64,000 bases of DNA, taken from Rhynochetos jubatus. Taxonomy: Eukaryota > Chordata > Aves > Eurypygiformes > Rhynochetidae. The notes beneath the pieces are model-generated. The model did not search any database and was not told where the DNA came from. It was given only the letters and a program-made list of their open reading frames with translations. Where the stretch lies: assembly GCA_027574665.1 (NCBI GenBank), contig CM050672.1:11392001-11456000 (forward strand). The letters are read 5' to 3'. Position numbers and translations under genes: made by a program. Position 1 is the first letter of the stretch. Each line of letters opens with the position of its first letter. Positions 36,301 to 48,800 of the stretch are shown in pieces.

Positions 36301-38300
36301 ACATCCGGGACAATTTAAAGAGCAGGGGGTGGATCAAGCCAGGCCCCAAACCACGAGAAGCTCCAGCCCAAGTATCAGCCAAAATGCTGCCCACATCCGG
36401 GAGAATATCAAGAGCAGGGGGTGGAGCAAGCCAGGCCTCAAAATACGAGAAGCTCCAGCCCAAAAGGCAGCCAAAATCCAGCCCACATCCGGGAGAATAT
36501 CAAGAGTAGGAGGTGGAGCAAGCCAGGCCTCAAACCACGAGAAGCTCCAGCCCAAAAGGCAGCCAAAATGCAGGCCACCTCCGGGAGAATCTCAAGAGCA
36601 GGGGGTGGAGGAAGCCAGGCCTCAAACCACGAGAAGCTCCAGCCCAAAAGGCAGCCAAAATGCAGCCCACATTTAAAAGAATATGAAGAGCAGGGGGTGG
36701 AGCACGCCAGGCCTCAAACCACGAGAAGCTCCAGCCCAAAAGGCAGCCAAAATCTAGCCCACATCCGGGAGAATCTCAAGAGCAGGGGGTGGAGCAAGCC
36801 AGGCCTCAAACCTCGAGAAACTCCAGCCCAAAATGCAGCCAAAATCCAGCCCACATCCGGGAGAATCTCAAGAGTAGGAGGTGGAGCAAGCCAGGCCTCA
36901 AACCACGAGAAGCTCCAGCCCAAAAGGCAGCCAAAATGCAGGCCACATTCGGGAGAATCTCAAGAGTAGGGGGTCGAGCAAGCCAGGCCTCAAACCTCGA
37001 GAAGCTCCAGCCCAAAAGGCAGCCAAAATGCAGCCCACATCTGGGAGAATCTCAAGAGCAGGGGGTGGAGCAAGCCAGGCCTCAAACCACGAGAAGCTCC
37101 AGCCGAAAAGGCAGCCAAATTGCAGCCCACATCCAGGAGAAACTCAAGAGCAGGGGGTGGAGCAAGCCAGGCCTCAAACCACGAGAAGCTCCAGCCCAAA
37201 AGGCAGCCAAAATCCAGCCCACATTTAAAAGAATATGAAGAGCAGGGGGTGGAGCAAGCCAGGCCTCAAACCACGAGAAGCTCCAGCATAAAATGTAGCC
37301 AAAATGCAGCCCACATCCGGGAGAATATCAAGAGCAGGGGGTGCAGCACGCCAGGCCTCAAACCACAAGAAGCTCCAGCCCAAAAGGCAGCCAAAATGCA
37401 GCAGACGTCCGGGAGAATCTCAAGAGCAGGGGGTGGAGCAAGCCAGGCCTCAAACCACGAGAAGCTCCAGCCCAAAAGGCAGCCAAAATGCAGCCCACCT
37501 CCGGGAGAATCTCAAGAGCAGGGGGTGGAGCAAGCCAGGCCTCAAACCACGAAAAGCTCCAGCCCAAAAGGCAGCCAAAATGCAGCTCACATCGGGGAGA
37601 ATCTCAAGAGCAGGGGGTGGAGCAAGCCAGGTCTCAAACCACGAGAAGCTCCAGCCCAAAAGGCAGCCAAAATCCAGCCCTACATCTGGGAGAATCTCAA
37701 GAGCAGGGGGTGGAGCAAGCCAGGCCTCAAACCACGAGAAGCTCCAGCCCAAAATGCAGCGAAAATCCAGCCCACATCCGGGAGAATCTCAAGAGCAGGG
37801 GGTCGAGCAAGGCAGGCCTCAAACCACGAGAAGCTCCAGCCCAAAAGGCAGCAAAAATGCAGCCCACATCCGGGAGAATCTCAAGAGCAGGGGTTGGAGC
37901 AAGCCAGGCCTCAAACCTCGAGAAGCTCCAGCCCAAAAGGCAGCCAAAATGCAGGCCACATCCGGGAGAATCTCAACAGCAGGGGGTCGAGCAAGCCAGG
38001 CCTCAAACCACGAGAAGCTCCAGCCCAAAAGGCAGCCAAAATCCAGCCCACCTCCGGGAGAATCTCAAGAGCAGGGGGTGGAGCAAGCCAGGCCTCAAAC
38101 CTCGAGAAGCTCCAGCCCAAAAGGCAGCTAAAATCCAGCCCACATCCATGAGATTATCAAGAGCAGGGGGTGGAGCAAGCCAGGCCTCAAACCACGAGAA
38201 GCTCCAGCCCAAGTATCAGCCAAAATGCAGCCCACATCCAGGAGCATATGAAAAGCAGGGGGTGGAGCAAGCCAGGCCTCAAACCACGAGAAGCTCCAGC
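33310..38300 (+). repeat. Higher-order repeat zone D: overlapping 20-32-unit duplications
   Basis: Several block matches interlock. About 33,862-34,520 matches 35,702-36,360 at 1,840 bp (20 units), including the CCAAAGGAATATG unit at 34,280 and 36,120. About 33,310-33,600 matches 36,254-36,540 at 2,944 bp (32 units), sharing CAATTTAAAGAGC and GGATCAAGCC. About 34,598-34,900 matches 36,714-37,010 at 2,116 bp (23 units). About 35,058-35,450 matches 37,727-38,120 at 2,669 bp (29 units plus the one-base gain at 37,679-37,682). Units with CATTTAAAAGAATATG at 33,818, 34,922, 36,670 and 37,223 are private to this zone in my reading. The result is a mosaic rather than a simple HOR. Confidence 0.82.
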
Positions 38301-41300
38301 CCAAAATGCAGCCAAAATCCAGCGCACATCCGGGAGAATATCAAGAGCGGTGGGTGGAGCAAGCCAGGCCTCAAACCACGAGAAGCTCCAGCCCAAAAGG
38401 CAGCCAAAATGCAGGCCACATCCGGGAGAATCTCAAGAGCAGGGGGTGGAGCAAGCCAGGCCTCAAACCACGAGAAGCTCCAGCCCAAGAATCACCCAGA
38501 ATGCAGCCCACATCCGGGAGAATCTCAAGAGCAGGGGGTGGAGCAAGCCAGGCCCCATACCACGAGAATCTCCAGCCCAAGTATCAGCCAAAATGCTGCC
38601 CACATCCGGGAGAATATCAAGAGCAGGGGGTGGAGCAAGCCAGGCCTCAAACCTCGAGAAACTCCAGCCCAAAATGCAGCCAAATTCCAGCCCACATCCG
38701 GGAGATTCTCAAGAGCAGGGGGTGGAGCAAGCCAGGCCTCAAACCTCGAGAAGCTTCAGGCCAAAATGCAGCCAAAATGCAGCCCACATCCGGGACAATT
38801 TCAAGAGCAGGGGGTGGAGCAAGCCAGGCCTCAAACCACGAGAAGCTCCAGCCCAAAAGGCAGCCAAAATGCAGCCCACCTCCGGGAGAATCTCCGAGGC
38901 AGAGTTTGGAGAAAGCCAGGCCTCAAACCACGAGAAGCTTCAGCCCAAAAGTCAGCCAAAATCCAGCCCACATCCGGGAGAATATCAAGAGCAGTGGGTG
39001 GAGCAAGCCAGGCCTCAAACCACAAGAAGCTCCAGCCCAAAAGGCAGCCAAAATGCAGCCCACATCCGGGAGAATATCAAGAGCAGTGGGTGGAGCAAGC
39101 CAGGCCTCAAACCACGAGAAGCTCCAGCCCAAAATGCAGCCAAAATGCAGCCCACATCCGGGAGAATCTCAAGAGCAGGGGGTGGAGCAAGCCAGGCCTC
39201 AAACCACGAGAAGCTCCAGCCCAAAATGTAGCCAAAATGCAGCCCACATCCGGGAGAATCTCAAGAGCAGGGGGTGGAGCAAGCCAGGCCTCAAACCACG
39301 AGAAGCTCCAGCCCAAAAGGCAGCCAAAATGCAGCCCACCTCCAGGAGAATCTCCGAGGTAGAGTTTGGAGAAAGCCAGGCCTCAAACCACGAGAAGCTC
39401 CAGCCCAAAAGGCAGCCAAAATCCAGCCCACATCCAGGAGAATATCAAGAGCAAGGGGTGCAGCAAGCCAGGCCTCAAACCACAAGAAGCTCCAGCCCAA
39501 AAGGCAGCCAAAATGCAGCCCACATCCGGGAGAATATCAAGAGCAGGGGGTGGAGCAAGCCAGGCCTCAAACCACGAGAAGCTCCAGCCCAAAAGGCAGC
39601 CAAAATGCAGCCCACCTCCGGGAGAATCTCCGAGGCAGAGTTTGGAGCAAGCCAGGCCTCAAACCACGAGAAGCTCCAGCCCAAAAGGCAGCCAAAATGC
39701 AGCCCAAATCCGGGAGAATATCAAGAGCAGTGGGTGGAGCAAGCCAGGCCTCAAACCACAAGAAGCTCCAGCCCAAAAGGCAGCCAAAATGCAGCCCACA
39801 TCCGGGAGAATATCAAGAGCAGTGGGTGGAGCAAGCCAGGCCTCAAACCACGAGAAGCTCCAGCCCAAAATGTAGCCAAAATGCAGCCCACATCCAGGAG
39901 AATCTCAAGAGCAGGGGGTGGAGCAAGCCAGGCCTCAAACCACGAGAAGCTCCAGCCCAAAAGGCAGCCAAAATGCAGCCCACCTCCGGGAGAATCTCCG
40001 AGGTAGAGTTTGGAGAAAGCCAGGCCTCAAACCACGAGAAGCTCCAGCCCAAAAGGCAGCCAAAATCCAGCCCACATCCAGGAGAATATCAAGAGCAGGG
40101 GGTGCAGCAAGCCAGGCCTCAAACCACAAGAAGCTCCAGCCCAAAAGGCAGCCAAAATCCAGCCCACATCCGGGAGAATCTCAAGAGCAGGGGGTGGAGC
40201 AAGCCAGGCTTCAAACCACGAGAAGCTCCAGCCCAAAAGTCAGCCAAAATGCAGCCCACATCCGGGAGAATCTCAAGAGCAGGGGGTGGAGCAAGCCAGG
40301 CCTCAAACCACGAGAAGCTCCAGCCCAAAATTCAGCCAAAATGCAGCCCACATCGGGGAGAATCTCAAGAGCAGGGGGTGGAGCAAGCCAGGTCTCAAAC
40401 CACGAGAAGCTCCAGCCCAAAAGGCAGCCAAATGCAGCCCACATCCGGGAGAATCTCAAGAGCAGGGGGTGGAGCAAGCCAGGCCTCAAACCACGAGAAG
40501 CTCCAGCCCAAGTATAAGCCAAAATGCAGCCCATATCCGGGAGAATCTCAAGAGCAGGGGCTGGAGCAAGCAAGGCCTCAAACCACGAGAAGCTCAAGCC
40601 CAAAAGGCAGCCAAATTCCAGCCCACATCCGGGAGAATCTCAAGAGCAGGGGGTGGAGCAAGCCAGGCCTCAAACCACGAGAAGCTCCAGCCCAAAATGC
40701 AGCGAAAATGCAGCCCACATCCGGGAGAATCTCAAGAGCAGGGGGTGGAACAAGCCAGGCCTCAAACCTCGAGAAGCTCCAGCCCAAAAGGCAGCAAAAA
40801 TGCAGCCCACATCCGGGAGAATCTCATGAGTAGGGTGTGGAGCAAGCCAGGCCTCAAACCTTGAGAAGCTCCAGCCCAAAAGGCAGCCAAAATGCAGCCC
40901 ACATCCAGGAGAATATCAGGAGCAGGGGGTGGAGCAAGCCAGGCCTCAAACCACGAGAAGCTCCAGCACAAAATGCAGCGAAAATCCAGCCCACATCCGG
41001 AAGAATCTCAAGAGCAGGGGGTGGAGCAAGCCAGGCCTCAAACCACGAGAAGCTCCAGCCCAAAAGGCAGCCAAAATGCAGCCCACATCCGGGAGAATCT
41101 CCGAGGCAGAGTTTGGAGAAAGCCAGGCCTCAAACCACGAGAAGCTCCAGCCCAAAAGGCAGCCAAAATCCAGCCCACATCCAGGAGAATATCAAGAGCA
41201 GGGGGTGCAGCAAGCCAGGCCTCAAACCTTGAGAAGCTCCAGCCCAAAAGGCAGCCAAAATGCAGCCCACATCCAGGAGAATATCAGGAGCAGGGGGTGG

Positions 41301-43000
41301 AGCAAGCCAGGCCTCAAACCACGAGAAGCTCCAGCCCAAAATGCAGCGAAAATCCAGCCCACATCCGGAAGAATCTCAAGAGCAGGGGGTGGAGCAAGCC
41401 AGGCCTCAAACCACGAGAAGCTCCAGCCCAAAAGGCAGCCAAAATGCAGCCCACATCCGGGAGAATCTCCGAGGCAGAGTTTGGAGAAAGCCAGGCCTCA
41501 AACCACGAGAAGCTCCAGCCCAAAAGGCAGCCAAAATGCAGCCCACATCCGGGAGAATATCAAGAGCAGGGGGTGGAGCAAGCCAGGCCTCAAACCATGA
41601 GAAGCTCCAGCCCAAAAGGCAGCCAAAATGCAGCCCACATCCAGGAGAATCTCAAGAGCAGGGGGTGGAGCAAGCCAGGCCTCAAACCACGAGAAGCTGC
41701 AGGCCAAAATGCAGCCAAAATGCAGCCCCCATCCGGGAGAATCTCAAGAGCAGGGTGTGGAGCAAGCCAGGCCTCAAACCACTAGAAGCTCCAGCCCAAA
41801 AGGCAGCAAAAATGCAGCCCACATCCGGGAGAATCTCAAGAGCAGGGGGTGGAGCAAGCCAGGCCTCAAACCTCGAGAAGCTCCAGCCCAAAAGGCAGCC
41901 AAAATGCAGCCCATATCCAGGAGAATCTCAAGAGCAGGGGGTGGAGCAAGCCAGGCCTCAAACCTCGAGAAGCTCCAGCCCAAAATGCAGCGAAAATCCA
42001 GCCCACATCCGTAAGAATCTCAAGAGCAGGGGGTCAAGCAAGGCAGGCCTCAAAGCACGAGAAGCTCCAGCCCAAAATGCAGCCAAAATGCAGCCCACAT
42101 CTGGGAGAATCTCAAGAGCAGGGGGTGGAACAAGCCAGGCCTCAAACCTCGAGAAGCTCCAGCCCAAAAAGCAGCCAAAATGCAGCCCACATCCAGGAGA
42201 ATATCAAGAGCAGGGGGTGGAGAAAGCCAGGCCTCAAACCACGAGAAGCTCCAGCCCAAAATGCAGCCAAAATGCAGCCCACATCCAGGAGAAACTCAAG
42301 AGCAGGGGGTGGAACAAGCCAGGCCTCAAACCACGAGAAGCTCCAGCCCAAAATGCAGCAAATATGCAGCCCACATCCGGGAGAATCTCAAGAGCAGGGG
42401 GTGGAACAAGCCAGGCCTCAAACCACGAGAAGCTCCAGCCCAAAAGGCAGCCAAAATGCAGCCCACATTGGGGAGAATCTCAAGAGCAGGGGTTGGAGCA
42501 AGCCAGGCCTCAAACCATGAGAAGCTCCAGCCCAAAAGGCAGCCAAAATGCAGCCCACATCCGGAAGAATCTAAAGAGCAGGGGGTCGAGCAAGGCAGGC
42601 CTCAAACCACGAGAAGCTCCAGCCCAAAATGCAGCCAAAATGCAGCCCACATCCGGAAGAATCTAAAGAGCAGGGGTTCGAGCAAGGCAGGCCTCAAACC
42701 ACGAGAAGCTCCAGCCCAAAATGCAGCCAAAATGCAGCCCACATCCGGGAAAATCTCAAGAGCAGGAGGTGGAGCATACCAGGCCTCAAACCACAAGAAG
42801 CTCCAGCCCAAAAGGCAGCCAAAATGCATCCCACATCCGGGAGAATCTCAAGAGCAGGGGGTGGAGCAAGCCAGGCCTCAAACCACGAGAAGCTCCAGCC
42901 CAAAAGGGAGCCAAAATGCAGCCCACATCCGGGAGAAACTCAAGAGCAGGGGCTGGAGCAAGCCAGGCCTCAAACCACGAGAAGCTCCAGCCCAAAATGC
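38301..43000 (+). repeat. Array zone E with the divergent CCGAGG/GAGTTTGG subfamily
   Basis: Six units have unit positions about 72-86 replaced, reading CCGAGGCAGAGTTTGG or a one-base variant instead of CAAGAGCAGGGGGTGG. They start at 38,894, 39,354, 39,630, 39,998, 41,101 and 41,469. Spacings are 460, 276, 368, 1,103 and 368 bp, all multiples of 92 except 1,103, which is 12 units minus the one-base loss at 40,431. The unit length is unchanged by the replacement. The 368-bp spacing at 41.1-41.5 kb reflects a four-unit tandem duplication. Otherwise the units are ordinary and no other element is visible. Confidence 0.87.
40845..41610 (+). repeat. Four-unit (368-bp) tandem duplication
   Basis: The block starting about 40,845 recurs at about 41,213, exactly four units later. 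Both copies have, in order, an AACCTTGAGAAGC unit, an AATATCAGGAGCAG unit, a GCAGCGAAAATCC unit with CATCCGGAAGAATC, and a unit with CCGAGGCAGAGTTTGG. The copies differ at few positions (for example CCAGCACAAAATGC against CCAGCCCAAAATGC), so the duplication is recent relative to most of the array. Confidence 0.85.
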
Positions 43001-45690
43001 AGCGAAAATGCAGCCCACATCCGGGAGAATATCAAGAGCAGGGGGTGGAGCAAGCCAGGCCTCAAACCACGAGAAGCTCCAGCCCAAAAGGCAGCCAAAA
43101 TGCAGCCCACATCCAGGAGAATCTCAAGAGCAGGGGGTGGAACAAGCCAGGCCTCAAACCTCGAGAAGCTCCAGCCCAAAAGGCAGCCAAAATGCAGCCC
43201 ACATCCAGGAGAATATCAAGGGCAGGGGGTGGAGCAAGCCAGGCCTCAAACCTCGAGAAGCTCCAGGCCAAAAGGCAGCCAAAATGCAGCCCACCTCCGG
43301 GAGAATCTCAAAGGCAGAGTTTGGAGAAATCCAGGCCTCAAACCACGAGAAGCTCCAGCCCAAAAGGCAGCCAAAATGCAGCCCACATCCAGGAGAATAT
43401 CAAGAGCAGGGGGTGGAGCAAGCCAGGCCTCAAACCACGAGAAGCTCCAGCCCAAAACGCAGCCAAAATGCAGCCCACATCCGGGAGAATCTCAAGAGCA
43501 GGGGGTGGAGGAAGCCAGGCCTCAAACCATGAGAATCTCCAGCCCAAAATGCAGCCAAAATCCAGCCCACATCCGGGAGAATCTCAAGAGCAGGAGGTGG
43601 AGCATACCAGGCCTCAAACCACGAGAAGCTCCAGCCCAAAAGGCAGCCAAAATGCAGCCCACATCCGGGAGAATCTCAAGAGCAGGGGGTGGAGCAAGCC
43701 AGTCCTCAGACCACGAGAAGCTCCAGCCCAAAAGGCAGCCAAAATGCAGCCCACATGTGGGAGAATACCAAGAGCAGGGGGTGGAGCAAGCCAGGCCTCA
43801 AACCATGAGAAGCTCCAGCCCAAGAATCAGCCAAAATGCAGCCCACATCCGGGAGAATATCAAGAGCAGGGGGTGGAGCAAGCCAGGCCTCAAACCACGA
43901 GAAGCTCCAGCCCAAGAATCAGCCAAAATGCAGCCCACATCCGGGAGAATCTCAAGAGCAGGGGGTGGAGCAAGCCAGGCCTCAAACCACGAGAAGCTCC
44001 AGCCCAAAAGGCAGCCAAAATGCAGCCCACATCCAGGAGAATATCAAGAGCAGGGGGTGGAGAAAGCCAGGCCTCAAATCACGAGAAGCTCCAGCCCAAA
44101 AGGCAGCCAAAATGCAGCCCACATCCGGGAGAATATTACGTGCAGGGGGTGGAGCAAGCCAGGCCTCAAAGCATGAGAAGCTCCAGCCCAAAAGGCAGCC
44201 AAAATGCAGCCCACATCCGGGACAATTTCAAGAGCAGGGGGTGGAGCAAGCCAGGCCTCAAACCACGAGAAGCTCCAGCCCAAAGGCAGCCAAAATGCAG
44301 CCCACCTCCGGGAGAATCTCAAAGGCAGAGTTTGGAGAAATCCAGGCCTCAAACCACGAGAAGCTCCAGCCCAAAAGGCAGCCAAAATGCAGCCCACATC
44401 CAGGAGAATATCAAGAGCAGGGGGTGGAGCAAGCCAGGCCTCAAACCACGAGAAGCTCCAGCCCAAAAGGCAGCCAAAATGCAGCCCACATCCGGGAGAA
44501 TATCAAGAGCAGGTGCTGGAGCAAGCCAGGCCTCAAATCACGAGAAGCTCCAGCCCAAAAGGCAGCCAAAATGCAGCCCACATCCGGGACAATCTCAAGA
44601 GCAGGGGGTGGAGCAAGGCAGGCCTCAAACCACGAGAAGCTCCAGCCCAAAAGGCAGCCAAAATGCAGCCCACATCCAGGAGAATCTCAAGAGCAGGGGG
44701 TGGAGCAAGCCAGGCCTCAAACCACGAGAAGCTCCAGCCCAAAAGGCAGCCAAAATGCAGCCCACATCCAGGAGAATATCAAGAGCAGGGGGTGGAGAAA
44801 GCCAGGCCTCAAATCACGAGAAGCTCCAGCCCAAAAGGCAGCCAAAATGCAGCCCACATCCAGGAGAATATCAAGAGCAGGGGGTGGAGAAAGCCAGGCC
44901 TCAAATCACGAGAAGCTCCAGCCCAAAAGGCAGCCAAAATGCAGCCCACATCCGGGAGAATATTACGTGCAGGGGGTGGAGCAAGCCAGGCCTCAAAGCA
45001 TGAGAAGCTCCAGCCCAAAAGGCAGCCAAAATGCATCCCACATCCGGGAGAATCTCAAGAGCAGGGGGTGGAGCAAGCCAGGCCACAAACCACGAGAAGC
45101 TCCAGCCCAAAAGGCAGCCAAAATCCAGCCCACATCCGGGAGTATATCAAGAGCAGGGGGTGGAGCAAGCCAGGCCTCAAACCACGAGAAGCTCCAGCCC
45201 AAAAATGCAGCCAAAATCCAGCCCACATCCGGGACAATTTCAAGAGCAGGGGGTGGAGCAAGCCAGGCCTCAAACCACGAGAAGCTCCAGCCCAAAGGCA
45301 GCCAAAATGCAGCCCACCTCCGGGAGAATCTCAAAGGCAGAGTTTGGAGAAATCCAGGCCTCAAACCACGAGAAGCTCCAGCCCAAAAGGCAGCCAAAAT
45401 GCAGCCCACATCCAGGAGAATATCAAGAGCAGGGGGTGGAGCAAGCCAGGCCTCAAACCACGAGAAGCTCCAGCCCAAAAGGCAGCCAAAATGCAGGCCA
45501 CATCCGGGAGAATATCAAGAGCAGGGGCTGGAGCAAGCCAGGCCTCAAATCACGAGAAGCTCCAGCCCAAAATGCAGCCAAAATGCAGCCCACATCCGGG
45601 AGAATATCAAGAGCAGGGGGTGGAGCAAGGCAGGCCTCAAACCACGAGAAGCTCCAGCCCAAAATGCAGCCAAAATGCAGCCCACATCCA

Positions 45691-46671
45691 GGAGAATCTC
45701 AAGAGCAGGGGGTGGAGCAAGCCAGGCCTCAAACCACGAGAAGCTCCAGCCATAAAGGCAGCCAAAATCCAGCCCACATCCGGGAGAATCTCAAGAGCAG
45801 GGGGTGGAGCAAGCCAGGCCTCAAACCATGAGAAGCTCCAGCCCAAAAATCAGACAATATGCAGCCCACAACCGGGAGAATATCAAGAGCAGGGGGTGGA
45901 GCAAGCCAGGCCTCAAACCACAAGAAGCTCCAGCCCAAATGGCAGCCAAAATGCAGCCCACATATGGGAGAATCTCAAGAGCAGGGGGTGGAGCAATCCA
46001 GGCCTCAAACCACGAGAAGCTCCAGCCCAAAAGGCAGCCAAAATGCAGCCCACATCCGGGAGAATCTCAAGAGCAGGGGGTGGAGCAAGCCAGGCCTCAA
46101 ACCTCGAGAAGCTCCAGCCCAAAATTCAGCCAAAATGCAGCCCACATCCGGGAGAATCTCAAGAGCAGGGGGTGGAGCAAGCCAGGCCTCAAACCACGAG
46201 AAGCTCCAGCCATAAAGGCAGCCAAAATCCAGCCCACATCCGGGAGAATCTCAAGAGCAGGGGGTGGAGCAAGCCAGGCCTCAAACCATGAGAAGCTCCA
46301 GCCCAAAAATCAGACAATATGCAGCCCACAACCGGGAGAATATCAAGAGCAGGGGGTGGAGCAAGCCAGGCCTCAAACCACAAGAAGCTCCAGCCCAAAT
46401 GGCAGCCAAAATGCAGCCCACATATGGGAGAATCTCAAGAGCAGGGGGTGGAGCAATCCAGGCCTCAAACCACGAGAAGCTCCAGCCCAAAAGGCAGCCA
46501 AAATGCAGCCCACATCCGGGAGAATCTCAAGAGCAGGGGGTGGAGCAAGCCAGGCCTCAAACCTCGAGAAGCTCCAGCCCAAAATTCAGCCAAAATGCAG
46601 CCCACATCCGGGAGAATCTCAAGAGCAGGGGGTGGAGCAAGCCAGGCCTCAAACCACGAGAAGCTCCAGCC
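45691..46671 (+). repeat. Five-unit (460-bp) near-perfect tandem duplication
   Basis: The sequence 45,691-46,211 matches 46,151-46,671 at a 460-bp offset at every position I compared; the match breaks at 45,690/46,150 on the left and 46,212/46,672 on the right. Markers inside are CCATAAAGGCAG, AATCAGACAATATGC, CACAACCGGGAG and CACATATGGGAG. A third, slightly different copy of the same marker series lies at about 47,310-47,600. The near identity indicates one of the youngest events in the window. Confidence 0.88.
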
Positions 46672-47699
46672 CAAAAGGCAGCCAAAATGCAGCCCACATC
46701 CGGGAGAATCTCAAGAGCAGGGGGTGGAGCAAGCCAGGTCTCAAACCACGAGAAGCTCCAGCCCAAGAATCAGCCAAAATGCAGCCCACATCCGGGAGAA
46801 TCTCAAGAGCAGGGGGTGGAGCAAGCCAGGCCTCAAACCACGAGAAGCTCCAGCCCAAAAAGCAGCCAAAATGCAGCCCACATCCGGGAGAATCTCAAGA
46901 GCAGGGGGTGGAGCAAGCCAGGCCTCAAACCTCGAGAAGCTCCAGCCCAAGAATCAGTCAAAATGCAGCCCACATCCGGGAGAATCTCAAGAGCAGGGGG
47001 TGGAGCAAGCCAGGCCTCAAACCACGAGAAGCTCCAGCCCAAAAGGCAGCCAAAATGCAGCCCACATCCAGGAGAATCTCAAGAGCAGGGGGTGGAGCAA
47101 GCCAGGCCTCAAACCACGAGAAGCTCCAGCCCAAACGCAGCCAAAATGCAGCCCACATCCGGGAGAATATCAAGAGCAGGGGGTGGAGCAAGCCAGGCCT
47201 CAAACCACGAGAAGCTCCAGCCCAAAAGGCAGCCAAAATGCAGCCCACATCCAGGAGAATCTCAAGAGCAGGGCGGTGGAGCAAGCCAGGACCCAAACCA
47301 CGAGAAGCTCCAGCCATAAAGGCAGCCAAAATCCAGCCCACATCCGGGAGAATCTCAAGAGCAGGGGGTGGAGCAAGCCAGGCCTCAAACCATGAGAAGC
47401 TCCAGCCCAAGAATCAGACAATATGCAGCCCACAACCGGGAGAATATCAAGAGCAGGGGGTGGAGCAAGCCAGGCCTCAAACCACAAGAAGCTCCAGCCC
47501 AAATGGCAGCCAAAATGCAGCCCACATATGGGAGAATCTCAAGAGCAGGGGGTGGAGCAATCCAGGCCTCAAACCACGAGAAGCTCCAGCCCAAAAGGCA
47601 GCCAAAATGCAGCCCACCTCCGGGAGAATCTCAAGAGCAGGGGGTGGAGCAAGCCAGGCCTCAAACCATGAGAAGCTCCAGCCCAAAATTCAGCCAAAA

Positions 47700-48800
47700 T
47701 GCAGCCCACATCCGGGAGAATCTCAAGAGCAGGGGGTGGAGCAAGCCAGGCCTCAAACCACGAGAAGCTCCAGCCCAAAAGGCAGCCAAAATGCAGCCCA
47801 CATCCGGGAGAATCTCAAGAGCAGGGGGTGGAGCAAGCCAGGCCTCAAACCTCGAGAAGCTCCAGCCCAAGAATCAGACAAAATGCAGCCCACATCCAGG
47901 AGAATCTCAAGAGCAGGGGGTGGAGCAAGCCAGGCCTCAAACCACGAGAAGCTCCAGCCCAAACGCAGCCAAAATGCAGCCCACCTCCGGGAGAATCTCA
48001 AAGGCAGAGTTTGGAGAAATCCAGGCCTCAAACCACGAGAAGCTCAAGCCCTAAAGGCAGCCAAAATGCAGCCCACATCCAGGAGAATATCAAGAGCAGG
48101 GGGTGGAGCAAGCCAGGCCTCAAACCACGAGAAGCTCCAGCCCAAAAGGCAGCCAAAATGCAGCCCACATCCGGGAGAATATCAAGAGCAGGGGCTGGAG
48201 CAAGCCAGGCCTCAAATCACGAGAAGCTCCAGCCCAAAAGGCAGCCAAAATGCAGCCCACATCCGGGACAATCTCAAGAGCAGGGGGTGGAGCAATGCAG
48301 GCCTCAAACCACGAGAAGCTCCAGCCCAAAAGGCAGCCAAAATGCAGCCCACATCCGGGAGAATCTCAAGAGCAGGGGGTGGAGCAAGCCAGGCCTCAAA
48401 CCTCGAGAAGCTCCAGCCCAAGAATCAGACAAAATGCAGCCCACATCCAGGAGAATCTCAAGAGCAGGGGGTGGAGCAAGCCAGGCCTCAAACCACGAGA
48501 AGCTCCAGCCCAAACGCAGCCAAAATGCAGCCCACCTCCGGGAGAATCTCAAATGCAGAGTTTGGAGAAATCCAGGCCTCAAACCACGAGAAGCTCAAGC
48601 CCTAAAGGCAGCCAAAATGCAGCCCACATCCAGGAGAATATCAAGAGCAGGGGGTGGAGCAAGCCAGGCCTCAAACCACGAGAAGCTCCAGCCCAAAAGG
48701 CAGCCAAAATGCAGCCCACATCCGGGAGAATATCAAGAGCAGGGGCTGGAGCAAGCCAGGCCTCAAATCACGAGAAGCTCCAGCCCAAAAGGCAGCCAAA
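47700..48800 (+). repeat. Six-unit (551-bp) tandem duplication carrying a one-base loss
   Basis: The block from about 47,700 recurs at about 48,250, offset 551 bp (six units minus one base). Both copies contain a CCCAAACGCAGCC unit with a one-base loss (47,958 and 48,511), a GAGTTTGG unit (47,999 and 48,550) and a CAAGCCCTAAAGGC unit. The shared loss shows the indel predates the duplication. An older CCCAAACGCAGCC unit at 47,130 may be the source. Confidence 0.83.

Noticed and set aside
38894-48565. Transposon insertion as source of the GAGTTTGG units
   Set aside because: The altered block is only about 15 bp, leaves unit length unchanged, and has no terminal repeats or target-site duplication.
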